A DNA stretch of 64,000 bases from a virus. Location: IMG/VR virus record IMGVR_UViG_3300008110_000026, positions 28,389 to 92,388 of that record; one strand, given 5' to 3'. The notes beneath the pieces were generated by a model. It worked only from the letters and a program-made list of their open reading frames with translations. It had not been told where the DNA came from and did no database searches. This document shows positions 57,201 to 64,000 of the stretch, piece after piece (the stretch's first letter is position 1; every line of letters begins with the position of its first letter). A program made the position numbers and the translations under genes.

Positions 57201-57340
57201 GTTTGAACATCATTTAAATCATCAAGTTCTGCTGAAGCAAAGGAAATTCCAGTTTCGTTAGCATTAACGCGAAGAAATGTTAACGCCTTGCCGGAATAAT
57301 CAGAGGGGGTATCGTTTAACTCAATTAATGTATTAGCCAT
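54227..57340 (-). CDS. Long fibre protein with GPQG and TYG repeats (1037 aa)
   Basis: An attachment-type N-terminus (MANTLIELNDTPSDYSGKALTFLRVN) is followed by beta repeats. Four copies of a fibre module of the form GTYGNAT-x-IPQ-x-TVD-x-GRI occur, the same unit that fills the 1373-residue fibre. The middle has five copies of a unit containing LIITLSN, (T/A)-x-(D/N)-x-GN(V/I)(R/K)G, each followed by a short collagen-like G-x-x run (GPQGIQG, GPQGDQGNAG, GPQGNAG). The C-terminal ~120 residues are a separate beta domain. It should be a trimeric fibre. It has a late-type octamer and is first in its operon. Confidence 0.85.
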   Translation of the reverse strand: MANTLIELNDTPSDYSGKALTFLRVNANETGISFASAELDDLNDVQTSGAYLPSGGQALIYSSAAGKWRPGTVDVYSAGNGISKSALTLNVVAGASGGLTSNTNGVYITDIANVSGTWGNTSYIPVITVNSKGQITSVTPTLVTATQATTITNSFVGNVNGTAGQISVTGGTGNNSNATLNLVATGVTSGTYGNATLIPRITVDTYGRIQNVDTVAVSGAGAGGNGSSLGFANILVAGQTTVSADRAEDTLTLVAGSGITITTTANADTITFSSDTGTINLADLNDVDASGITNGQVLIWNSSTSKFEAGNMAAGGGAGNSNLSLTDFSVSTAAPSGNGALTYNNTTGVFSFTPANISAVTQSLSWNASTYVLSISSGNSVNLSVLKDSDTDAQTLSLNGNIITISGSNSSVNLTSALGNVAGNYSDSNVAAYLTANSYATQTYVNTANTNMKAYVDAGLANAAGNYGNSNVASYLTVNNYATQSYVTTQINNLTAGAPSALDTLAEIANALNNSNSTLATVAFTGNHSSLANRPSMSLASNTYLLYDGSNVNLSNVIGQQGIQGNTGVSVSSGSVVANGNLILTLSNAATVDVGNVRGTDGVFVSNASISTNNLIITLSNTSTIDAGNVRGPQGIQGLAGDGNAGIANATVAGNNNLIIGLVNGTYINAGNVKGPQGDQGNAGVGITSVSLVSSNLVLNYSNTSTQDVGNIRGPQGNAGINGVDISTATVNGSGNLIITLSNAATIDAGNVRGADGTGDITGVTAGTGLSGGGASGAVTLSLGTSGVTAGTYGNATTMPQFTVDTYGRITGVSNITISAGGAGDIEGVTAGNGLIDGGASGTVTLNVGAGAGITVNADNIALTSGVVSTGAKTYGSATLIPQITVDTYGRVTSVSNVSVSGGGGGGGATIQRFKLNYSTTGTLANTDNLSSGISSVTIDSASGGECTINFTGYYYPPGSIMLYGYDRTNNKYLISHLETTMGQREIPGGGSAGSPTAFDGATSNTVVKLKLREAETGASRAFGTTTHAWIQFVMYD

Positions 57341-57383
57341 CGTTGTTCCTACCAGCAGTGATATCTAAGCTGTTATTAACAAC

Positions 57384-57391
57384 TATTTATC
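57384..57391 (-). promoter_or_regulatory. Late-type octamer GATAAATA for the 1037-aa fibre gene
   Basis: Minus strand, about 44 bases before the fibre gene start; overlaps the end of the gap after the 137-aa gene. Confidence 0.6.
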
Positions 57392-57394
57392 ACT

Positions 57395-57808
57395 TTAGCT
57401 TGATAGGATAACTCTGCTAATTTGTCCGTAGGAAGGATCGTATGTGGTGCCGTCACCCACATGTTCACGGTCCATATACACTCTAATAAATGTAAAGTTT
57501 CCGCTAAAACTATAGGCTTCACTGCCTGCTGCGGGATCGTTTGCGTTGAACTGAACGAATCCGGCTTCATTAAAAGAAGTGCCTAGTGTGTTCGATGGTA
57601 CAACATCAAACCAATCACTTGCTGTTGGATCCAGCGACAGGGTAGCCTGAAGTCTTAAACGGCCTACAAATTGATTGTAGATAACTTGAATAGTATGAAA
57701 ACCATCGGTATAGCCGTAATAACTATCACCTTTTACTACGGTGGAGTATTTGTTCATTTCGGTGCCTGTGGCACTCAAAATAGTTACACTTCGACGGTTG
57801 ATGCTCAT
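57395..57808 (-). CDS. Small virion protein (137 aa)
   Basis: A 137-residue all-beta protein (SINRRSVTILSATGTEMNKYSTVVKGDSYYGYTDGF, then ASDWFDVVPSNTLGTSF and FTFIRVYMDREH). It has the look of small structural or baseplate proteins of T4-like marine phages and is preceded by its own late-type octamer. Confidence 0.65.
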   Translation of the reverse strand: MSINRRSVTILSATGTEMNKYSTVVKGDSYYGYTDGFHTIQVIYNQFVGRLRLQATLSLDPTASDWFDVVPSNTLGTSFNEAGFVQFNANDPAAGSEAYSFSGNFTFIRVYMDREHVGDGTTYDPSYGQISRVILSS

Positions 57809-57832
57809 TTAAAATCCCCTAGTCCTTTTAAG

Positions 57833-57840
57833 TATTTATC
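57833..57840 (-). promoter_or_regulatory. Late-type octamer GATAAATA for the 137-aa virion gene
   Basis: Minus strand, 25 bases before the start. Confidence 0.6.
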
Positions 57841-58528
57841 ATTTTTGATAAAGTATACATTTGGTGATACGAAAGGTCCAGTTGTTGTGCATCATTTTTA
57901 GAAATGGATAGTATTGATTAAATTCATCCAATTTAGTATAAAACTCTACGCTGCTAGATCCTGTGGGAAATTGGTTGTAAATTTTTAATGCGTGTTCCGG
58001 GATACTATCGCCCAGTGCTGTTAATAGTTCTGTATGTAATACGATACGCTCGTCTTTTCTTAAATTTTGTGTAGCCCTATAGGGCATAAATGCATAAACT
58101 TTTGCATCGTATTTGTTATACCAATAAGATGATCTCGGCTCAACATGGTATTCCCTAGCCCGCAACAGTTTATGGTGCTCGTCGTTTATGGGCCCAGTTA
58201 CATGTTTTACAAATTGAGGAAACTTACTCAATAGTAGTTTGTAATCTTCATATGATACCAAATAACAAAGGATTTCCAGTATGTTATTCTTTGCTGATCT
58301 AAATGAACACTTTGATTCTAAATCTGTTTTGACAACACCATACAGCTCATCTAATAGCTTGAAATAAGCATCTAGATCAGATCTATTTTCTTTGTACGGA
58401 CTAGCATCAAAAACAATTTTATATGTATAGGTATTATAATATATTGTTTGGCTAGGTATTATTTTGAAAGGCTTAGACTCATCGCCTAAGACTTCAATAT
58501 TAGGATGTAAATTTAAATTCCGAATCAT
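57839..58528 (-). CDS. Unknown phage protein (229 aa)
   Basis: The start at 58528 ([10 protein letters not shown]) overlaps the end of the ClpA-like gene by 29 bases; the frame could extend 12 residues further upstream. It is an alpha/beta protein with many Tyr and Lys residues (QTIYYNTYTYKIVF, HVEPRSSYWYNKYDAKVYAF). The segment resembles virion-associated unknown proteins of T4-like phages. Function unknown. Confidence 0.55.
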   Translation of the reverse strand: MIRNLNLHPNIEVLGDESKPFKIIPSQTIYYNTYTYKIVFDASPYKENRSDLDAYFKLLDELYGVVKTDLESKCSFRSAKNNILEILCYLVSYEDYKLLLSKFPQFVKHVTGPINDEHHKLLRAREYHVEPRSSYWYNKYDAKVYAFMPYRATQNLRKDERIVLHTELLTALGDSIPEHALKIYNQFPTGSSSVEFYTKLDEFNQYYPFLKMMHNNWTFRITKCILYQK

Positions 58529-60692
58529 AGTCAACTGTAACCGTGCCCTTGTCGATATTGTCAAACAACACCTTTTTACTCAGCGGCTTTTTAATCTTTT
58601 CTTCAAATACTCGCTTCAGCGGTCTTGCACCCATACTAGGCTCGTACCCTTCTTCGGCTAGCTGTTTAATTGCTGCTTCTGTTAGTTCAATTTTAATGTC
58701 GCGCTCATTGGATGCAAGTAGTTGATTGGTTTCTTTTATCAGACGCTCAACAATCTTGATCATTAGAGTCTTTTCAAGTTTATTAAACTGCACCACACCA
58801 TCTAAACGATTGCGGAATTCAGGAGTAAAGAACTTTTCAACAGCCTTACCAATTTCACCTGTTTTCTTCTGATCGCCAAAACCAATCTTTAGTGTTTCAG
58901 CAGCAGAAGCACCTAGGTTGCTAGTCATAATTAGCACAACATTAGTAAAGTCTACAGTTTTACCGGTACTGCCTGTTAGTCGACCGTCATCCATGACCTG
59001 TAGCAGAACCTGTAGTACTTCTGGTGCAGCCTTTTCAACTTCGTCAAGTAGTAGTACACAGTTAGGGCTATCCTCAACTGCGGCTAGCAATTGTCCTTGT
59101 CCCATCTTGCCTTCAGCATGACCAACATAGCCTGGAGGAGCACCGATTAGTTTAGCAACGCTGTGTCGTTCTTGATATTCACTCATGTCAAACTTAACCA
59201 GCTTTGCTTGTAATTCTGCTGCTAGGGCTCGTGCAGTTTCAGTCTTACCTGTACCGGTTGGGCCTACAAACAAGAAACTACCAATGGGCTTGTTTGGCTC
59301 TCGGAGTCCACTCTTGCTAACAAGGATTGATTCAACAATCTTATCAACTGCGTCGTTCTGTCCGTATACTTTATTTTTGATACGAACATCCAAATCTCTA
59401 TAACCAGTTGTGCTTTCCGTGTCAACTACATCAACACCAATCTTACTAATTTTAGCAATTACGCTAACAATATCCTTCATGGTTACATCTGTATCTCCGC
59501 GTAGTTTTACGGTAGCGCCAGCAGCGTCAACAATGTCTAGTGCCTTGTCTGGGAAGAAACGAGTCTTTACATACCGATCAGTGAGTTCAACACTCTTGTC
59601 TAACAGGGTGTCGTCATACTTCACATTGTGGAAATCTTCGTAGTATTCCTTTAGTCCTTTCACAATAAGTTTTGTATCTGCAACATTAGTTTCTTGAATG
59701 TCCAGTTTTGCAAATCGACGCATCAATGCGCGATCTTTTTCAAAACTTTCTGCAAATTCATCTGGTGTGGTTGCACCAATGGTTAGCAAACGGCCTTTGC
59801 CTAGTACAGGCTTAATCAAGTTAGCAACGTCAACGCTGCTGCCGCCTGCGCTGCCTGCACCCATGATCATATGGATTTCGTCAATGAACAAAATAGTGTT
59901 AGGATTAGCTTCAAGCGTTTGCAATACGCCCTTAATGCGTTCTTCAAAGTCACCGCGATAGCGTGTACCCGCTAGTAGCTTACCAATATCTAGACTGTAA
60001 ACAATCTTGTTCTTGAGAATCTCCGGCACTTCGCCGTCTACGATCTTCTTAGCGAGTCCTTCTGCAATTGCAGTCTTACCTGTTCCGGGTTCGCCCACTA
60101 GTACACAGTTATTCTTTTTGCGGCGAGCAAGAACGTGTATTAGATCGTTAACTTCTTCATGGCGACCAATCAACGGATCAATTTTACTGTTTTCAGCTTC
60201 CTTGTTTAGATTTACAGTATATTCTTTAAGCTGTTCTTCGTTCTCAACGCTGCGATTAATAGTATCAATATGCTCTAAGATTCTAACTCGTGACAGCCCG
60301 TTGATCTCGCAGAAGTACTTAGCGTGACAACTTTCTTCTGCTAGAATGCTCAACAACAAATCTAACGGAATAACTTCGTTTCTACTGTTAAAGAGAACCT
60401 GTGCTAAACTGCGCTGTAAAACTCTATCTACGGTGTGGGTTTTCTTCGGCGGCCCTTTTTGCCCGTTGGGTGTTGCAAGTCCGTTGAGACCGGTATCGTT
60501 AAGATAATTAGTGATGTCTGATTTAATTTGGTCAATGTCAACCTCTAAATCAGTAGCTAGGTTTATAATATCTTTGTACTCCAGCAGACACAGCATAATA
60601 TGTTCTAGGCAGACATACTCGTGACCTAGATTATTAGCATTATTAGCTGCTGCAACAAAAATTTTCTCTACTGCTTGATTCTTCTTACTCAT
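58500..60692 (-). CDS. ClpA-like AAA+ unfoldase with ClpP-docking loop
   Basis: A 730-residue Hsp100 protein: an N-domain of two short repeats (residues 1-150), a first AAA+ with GEPGTGKT and Walker [10 protein letters not shown], and a second AAA+ with [19 protein letters not shown] and EFRNRLD. It lacks the ClpB middle coiled coil. At 603-605 it has the tripeptide IGF in LKIGFGDQ, located as in ClpA and ClpX, where it docks into ClpP. It is therefore probably able to direct host ClpP to chosen proteins. It starts 8 bases inside the DnaJ gene end. Confidence 0.85.
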   Translation of the reverse strand: MSKKNQAVEKIFVAAANNANNLGHEYVCLEHIMLCLLEYKDIINLATDLEVDIDQIKSDITNYLNDTGLNGLATPNGQKGPPKKTHTVDRVLQRSLAQVLFNSRNEVIPLDLLLSILAEESCHAKYFCEINGLSRVRILEHIDTINRSVENEEQLKEYTVNLNKEAENSKIDPLIGRHEEVNDLIHVLARRKKNNCVLVGEPGTGKTAIAEGLAKKIVDGEVPEILKNKIVYSLDIGKLLAGTRYRGDFEERIKGVLQTLEANPNTILFIDEIHMIMGAGSAGGSSVDVANLIKPVLGKGRLLTIGATTPDEFAESFEKDRALMRRFAKLDIQETNVADTKLIVKGLKEYYEDFHNVKYDDTLLDKSVELTDRYVKTRFFPDKALDIVDAAGATVKLRGDTDVTMKDIVSVIAKISKIGVDVVDTESTTGYRDLDVRIKNKVYGQNDAVDKIVESILVSKSGLREPNKPIGSFLFVGPTGTGKTETARALAAELQAKLVKFDMSEYQERHSVAKLIGAPPGYVGHAEGKMGQGQLLAAVEDSPNCVLLLDEVEKAAPEVLQVLLQVMDDGRLTGSTGKTVDFTNVVLIMTSNLGASAAETLKIGFGDQKKTGEIGKAVEKFFTPEFRNRLDGVVQFNKLEKTLMIKIVERLIKETNQLLASNERDIKIELTEAAIKQLAEEGYEPSMGARPLKRVFEEKIKKPLSKKVLFDNIDKGTVTVDYDSEFKFTS

Positions 60693-61509
60693 TAGTACTG
60701 TTACCTGTCTCTTCTTTAATAATATTTAACCATTGAATGTGTTGCGGATCTGTTAGTTTGGTAATTGAAATGCTAACTAAAACATATAAGTCGCCGTACC
60801 TTTTTGTTTGCGGGTTAGGCATACCCCAGCCCTGAATTCTCAATCTAGCACCAGGTTGTACACCAGCTGGTATTTTTACTTTTATTTGTCTTTCTGAAAT
60901 ATGTGTGTAGTCAATTTCTGTACCCTGCATGGCATCCATGGCATCCACATTGACTCGTATAAACAAATCATCATTTTCTCTACCTAGATTGTTTGGATAA
61001 GTGATGTTGAGTCTTACAATTAGATCACCTGGAGGAAGGTCCTTAAATCTACTGGGACCTTTACCGTGCATTCTAAATTTAGTGCCATCTCTTACACCTG
61101 CAGGTATAGATAGCGTGTCTTTTACATATCCTAAATCTAGAGTAACCTCGGCACCGGTATAAGCCTGTGCTACACTTATAGTAATATCAGTTACACCGTC
61201 GGGGTTTCGTTTAACCTGCTGCCGCCGTCCAAAAATATCCCCAAACATTTCATTGAATGGGCTACCCTGCCCAAACGGGTCATGCCCGGCCCATTCTGGC
61301 GGAGTCCAATTTTCATACTGTGATGGATTATCGTACTGCGATTTCTTGTTGCTGTCACTGAGGGTGTCGTATGCCTGACTAATCTCTTGGAACTTTTTAA
61401 TATCACCACCTCGGTCAGGGTGGTGTTCCATTGCAAGCCGTCGATAAGCCTTTTTGATTTCTTCTGGCGAAGCGTTTCTATTAACGCCTAGAACTTCATA
61501 ATAATCCAT
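60685..61509 (-). CDS. DnaJ-family co-chaperone (CbpA-like)
   Basis: A 274-residue Hsp40: a J domain at residues 1-65 with the HPD motif (HHPDRGG), a Gly/Phe-poor linker, and two beta-sandwich substrate-binding domains ([24 protein letters not shown], then the second with [13 protein letters not shown]). No Cys-rich zinc finger, so it is type II. It would recruit host DnaK. It lies directly before the ClpA-like gene in one transcript. Confidence 0.9.
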   Translation of the reverse strand: MDYYEVLGVNRNASPEEIKKAYRRLAMEHHPDRGGDIKKFQEISQAYDTLSDSNKKSQYDNPSQYENWTPPEWAGHDPFGQGSPFNEMFGDIFGRRQQVKRNPDGVTDITISVAQAYTGAEVTLDLGYVKDTLSIPAGVRDGTKFRMHGKGPSRFKDLPPGDLIVRLNITYPNNLGRENDDLFIRVNVDAMDAMQGTEIDYTHISERQIKVKIPAGVQPGARLRIQGWGMPNPQTKRYGDLYVLVSISITKLTDPQHIQWLNIIKEETGNSTNE

Positions 61510-61516
61510 ATTTTAA

Positions 61517-61544
61517 GTTTAACTTCTAACCAAGTAAAAGTCAA
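61517..61544 (-). promoter_or_regulatory. Possible promoter for the chaperone operon
   Basis: TTGACT, 16 bases, TTAAAC on the minus strand. The -10 is weak and lies very close to the DnaJ start, so this is tentative. Confidence 0.35.
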
Positions 61545-61545
61545 C

Positions 61546-61746
61546 TTATTTCTGTGGATCTGGGGTAGATGTAGCCTCTACTGCTGTAACAGGTTCTTCT
61601 TTCTTGATAGTATTTAAATCTTTTGGCTTACGCATTAGGATTTCTGGGGGATCTGGCATGTATGCCTGCGGTACTAGTTTGGTCTTTGTAAACATGGCAC
61701 AACCACCTAGTGCTAATACCAAAGGAATAATCAATAACTTTTTCAC
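61546..61746 (-). CDS. Outer-membrane spanin subunit (Rz1-like lipoprotein)
   Basis: A 66-residue lipoprotein: signal peptide with lipobox LGGC (Cys16), then a Pro-rich, charged periplasmic part (PDPPEILMRKP). It overlaps the upstream i-spanin gene by four bases. It links the outer membrane to the inner-membrane partner during lysis. Confidence 0.75.
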   Translation of the reverse strand: MKKLLIIPLVLALGGCAMFTKTKLVPQAYMPDPPEILMRKPKDLNTIKKEEPVTAVEATSTPDPQK

Positions 61747-62258
61747 TTACCTTCTCCATTTTTGGCATTAGCAGCATCAACGGCTGCTTTGTTATCTCTG
61801 ATCCATTTTTGTAGGGATTCTAGTTGTTCTGCATTTTGTTTACAGACAGCATAATTGCCCATTACCACAGCTAGTGCGCTGTTATCCATAACGCCTGATG
61901 GCGATTTATCAGATGCTAGGGCCATATCGGGATTAGCCAGCTTGGCTGCTGCATCGTGTAAATGAATCCAACCATTTGATAACTGAACGCTTGAACCAAG
62001 TGAAGCAGTTGCGTCTCTGTAGATAATTTCTTTCTCTCGGATAGTATTAGTTCTATCCACAAACTGAGTTGTTACATTATCTGAAATCTTAGAATTTTCA
62101 GTTTTTAGATCTGAAATTTGTTTTTCGGCGCTGGCTTGATAGTTAGCAAGAGCAATTTCTGCTTGGGCAGAGCCCTTCATATAGCCCCAACCCGCAGCGC
62201 CTAGTACTAGAAATATCAATGCAAAAATTTTAACCGGTAACGGGATGAGTCCGAACAT
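61743..62258 (-). CDS. Inner-membrane spanin subunit (Rz-like)
   Basis: A 171-residue type II membrane protein: one N-terminal transmembrane helix (residues 8-28), then a periplasmic coiled coil with heptad-like Lys/Glu/Asn pattern (DLKTENSKISDNVTTQFVDRT), and a YRDATASLGSSVQLSNGWIHLHDAAA segment that recurs in phage i-spanins. With the following lipoprotein it forms the spanin complex that fuses the two membranes at lysis. No endolysin or holin was found in the window. Confidence 0.75.
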   Translation of the reverse strand: MFGLIPLPVKIFALIFLVLGAAGWGYMKGSAQAEIALANYQASAEKQISDLKTENSKISDNVTTQFVDRTNTIREKEIIYRDATASLGSSVQLSNGWIHLHDAAAKLANPDMALASDKSPSGVMDNSALAVVMGNYAVCKQNAEQLESLQKWIRDNKAAVDAANAKNGEGK

Positions 62259-62269
62259 GTGTGTTCCTT

Positions 62270-63076
62270 TTATGTTATTTTTGTTAGCAGTACCTGGTCC
62301 TGATCAGTTGGATTATAAATCACAATGTATTGGTCAATTGGTAATGCTTTCATTTCTCCCAACATACCTTTTAGTTTGTCAAATAGTGTACGATCAAAAT
62401 CAGACTTGATAGCACTTTCTGCTATGCCGTGATTTTGTAGTATTTCCTTACCGATGCCAAAATCAACTATTTCTAAACTTAGAGTATTTCGAGCGTCCTG
62501 TATATGTAATTTACCATCATTAATACCGGCACGCAAAAGATTTGTGGGTCGCAGGAATTCTAAAATTGACTGGCTGTTACTTTCACCTAATTGTGCTTCG
62601 GCTGTAATACGCTCTTCCTCAACTCGCTGTGCTTCTTCAGCAGCACGACTCGCTTCAAACTCTTCACGGGTAACATATTTGCTAGGATCAGTAATGATAT
62701 ATTGATATACTTCTTCTTCAGCAAGGGGTAAGTAATCATCGTTTAGATAAGTTCTTGCTTTCCAATTTAGCTTGCCTGCTACTCGCTCGGTTTCACTGAT
62801 AAAAAACTTTATTGATTCGACAGCCTTTTCGTTACGGTCCATCTCAACGAACAGCATATAGTAACCATCTTCATTTGGATTGGGTGAAACTTCTAGGTCT
62901 CGAACTTCTTGAATGGAACCGCTGAGAAACTTATAAAGGTCGTGACCAACTGAATCTTCAGTTACATAAAAGCCCATTACTAGAACGTCTTTGGCATCAC
63001 CAGTTTTAGGTTCAAACTCGTCAATACTGATTTTGCTTAGTACAGTATCTTTAAGATCATTTTCATGTAGGCTCAT
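62270..63076 (-). CDS. Conserved phage protein (268 aa)
   Basis: A 268-residue alpha/beta protein with N-terminal MSLHENDLKDTVLSKISIDEF, an EVSPNPNEDGYYMLFVEMDR segment, an acidic coiled-coil middle (residues 145-170) and a C-terminal domain (NTLSLEIVDFGIG, PIDQYIVIYNP). I know proteins with this start from T4-like marine phages as unknowns. The next gene overlaps by one base. Confidence 0.6.
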   Translation of the reverse strand: MSLHENDLKDTVLSKISIDEFEPKTGDAKDVLVMGFYVTEDSVGHDLYKFLSGSIQEVRDLEVSPNPNEDGYYMLFVEMDRNEKAVESIKFFISETERVAGKLNWKARTYLNDDYLPLAEEEVYQYIITDPSKYVTREEFEASRAAEEAQRVEEERITAEAQLGESNSQSILEFLRPTNLLRAGINDGKLHIQDARNTLSLEIVDFGIGKEILQNHGIAESAIKSDFDRTLFDKLKGMLGEMKALPIDQYIVIYNPTDQDQVLLTKIT

Positions 63077-63633
63077 TAGATGCTACCTCCTGCGGGTAGT
63101 GCAGGTGTCACTGGTGCCATTGGTGCTTGCTGTGCCTGAATCTCGTTTTCGCTGTTTAGTGATTCTAAATCAACATACGCATCTTCGTCCGCTTGGACGA
63201 CGTCTGTTGAAAATTCATCAACATATTTTCTTGGTAGCTTGATTTCAACTACCCAAATAGGATGGCTATCAGTTCTTGCTTTGTAGCGGTTACGACCGTC
63301 GGGTGTTACTTCAACTGTAATGTCGTCAAATGTGCGTACTTTGCGAGGAGTAAGCAGGGTTTCTTTAACATACTTTACAAAACCACCTCGAGCAAGAATT
63401 CTTTTGGCACCATCTGGATCGGGCATGTCCTTGCTGCGGTACATTAGTTTTACACTGACCCAGTGACGGTCTAGTGTAGGGCCTTCTAGTATTTCACCCT
63501 TAATCCAATTCTTGTAAGCATAAAGCTCTAGGTTATCTAGTACATGCTCAAACTCTAACAGCATATCAAGCAGCGTATTTGTTTCGCTGATCTTCTTAAT
63601 ACTGTCGTTTAGCATTTTAACTGATATAGTCAT
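63076..63633 (-). CDS. Conserved phage protein (185 aa)
   Basis: A 185-residue protein: a helical N-terminus (LNDSIKKISETNTLLDMLLEFEHVLDNLELYAYKNW), then a beta-rich centre with RTFDDITVEV and WVVEIKLPRKYV, and a Pro/Ala-rich disordered tail. Its start follows a late-type octamer and an AGGAG ribosome site. A virion or assembly role is plausible. Function unknown. Confidence 0.6.
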   Translation of the reverse strand: MTISVKMLNDSIKKISETNTLLDMLLEFEHVLDNLELYAYKNWIKGEILEGPTLDRHWVSVKLMYRSKDMPDPDGAKRILARGGFVKYVKETLLTPRKVRTFDDITVEVTPDGRNRYKARTDSHPIWVVEIKLPRKYVDEFSTDVVQADEDAYVDLESLNSENEIQAQQAPMAPVTPALPAGGSI

Positions 63634-63652
63634 AACTTACTCCTGTTATAAC

Positions 63653-63660
63653 TATTTATC
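63653..63660 (-). promoter_or_regulatory. Late-type octamer GATAAATA
   Basis: Minus strand, 20 bases before the start of the 185-aa gene. Confidence 0.55.
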
Positions 63661-63663
63661 AGT

Positions 63664-63999
63664 TTAACGCTTGCTAGTTACGGGCCAATTGAGCTTGAAA
63701 AATGATAGAGCTGCTTCGTCAGCAAAATATAGGAAAGTTCTATAGCCGTCGTGTACATTAACATACCAGGCCCACTTATCGTTGGCTAAATGTGCTTGTT
63801 CTGTGATTTTTAGCTGTTCCCAATAGTAGGTTTCTACACTGGGTCCAAATTGGTCCCAGCACCATTGCCGTAACTGCATAAAGTTAGCAGTACGGTCAAA
63901 CAGTTGACGATCGTTATAGTGGCGTGCAACTTCTACACGATGTGTAAAATGCTGGTACCAAGTATTACGCCTGTTGAGTTTAGTTACTTTATAATGCAT
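63664..63999 (-). CDS. Small phage protein of the AAxxFF/W family (111 aa)
   Basis: A 111-residue, Trp-rich protein starting at the window edge. It ends YRTFLYFADEAALSFFKLNW, the strand-turn-helix pattern shared with the small proteins at 15149 and 20019. It probably has its ribosome site beyond the window. Function unknown. Confidence 0.55.
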   Translation of the reverse strand: MHYKVTKLNRRNTWYQHFTHRVEVARHYNDRQLFDRTANFMQLRQWCWDQFGPSVETYYWEQLKITEQAHLANDKWAWYVNVHDGYRTFLYFADEAALSFFKLNWPVTSKR

Positions 64000-64000
64000 T

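Noticed and set aside
1-64000. CRISPR array or insertion sequence
   Set aside because: No regularly spaced short direct repeats, no transposase motif and no terminal inverted repeats were seen; the only tandem repeats are protein-coding.

Overview
The window looks like part of the genome of a large, T4-like (myovirus-type) tailed phage. Evidence is a family B DNA polymerase of T4 gp43 size and motif order, a gp45-type sliding clamp, a T4 RNase H/FEN-type nuclease, a small protein resembling the T4 DsbA late-transcription coactivator, and an octamer close to the T4 late promoter (TATAAATA, here usually GATAAATA). A two-component spanin pair and a phage-encoded outer-membrane beta-barrel point to a Gram-negative host. 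The 2OG-Fe(II) oxygenases, deazaguanine genes and repeat-rich fibres resemble marine T4-like phages, but host and habitat are inference. Terminase, portal and capsid genes are not in the window.

Layout. (1) 1-12645, plus strand: an accessory block with the end of a probable radical SAM protein, a large unknown with an SEKTFKP motif, four SGNH-hydrolase-like proteins, a NodU-type carbamoyltransferase, an 1100-residue protein of ten glycosyltransferase-like modules, a methyltransferase and a complete twitch-type radical SAM protein. It ends at a hairpin terminator where the minus-strand genes converge. (2) 12708-13286: an outer-membrane beta-barrel gene behind a late-type promoter and a structured leader. 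(3) 13496-25900, minus: small phage proteins, a VWA/metallopeptidase and MoxR ATPase pair, a winged-helix protein, HNH nuclease, nucleosidase, FEN nuclease, and a DNA methyltransferase beside a possible PD-(D/E)xK nuclease. (4) 25963-40837, minus: QueE, FolE, QueD-like and DpdA (7-deazaguanine in DNA), with a GalE/glycosyltransferase/BI-1/sporadic-carbohydrate cassette in their midst, then clamp and DNA polymerase. (5) 40901-47908: another SGNH protein, 2OG-Fe(II) oxygenases, DsbA-like, a sulfotransferase, a HAD phosphatase and a deaminase, with one isolated plus-strand gene. (6) 43906-45513 and 47959-57808: virion and fibre proteins, two of them long and repetitive. (7) 57839-63999: ClpA- and DnaJ-type chaperones, spanins and conserved phage proteins.

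Regulation can be read in part. At least fourteen minus-strand sites have the form TTGAC(A/T/C), 16-17 bp, TATTAT/TATACT, as expected of host sigma70-type (early) promoters, and sit before replication, nucleotide and modification genes. A second set, (G/T)ATAAATA, lies before fibre, beta-barrel and several other genes as expected for late promoters.

The least explained parts are the plus-strand surface or nucleic-acid decoration block, the deazaguanine pathway (with an unusual QueE and no QueC in view), a ClpA that keeps a ClpP-docking tripeptide, and a fibre gene split by one extra base in a homopolymer. All functions are read from sequence motifs by eye; no database search was run.
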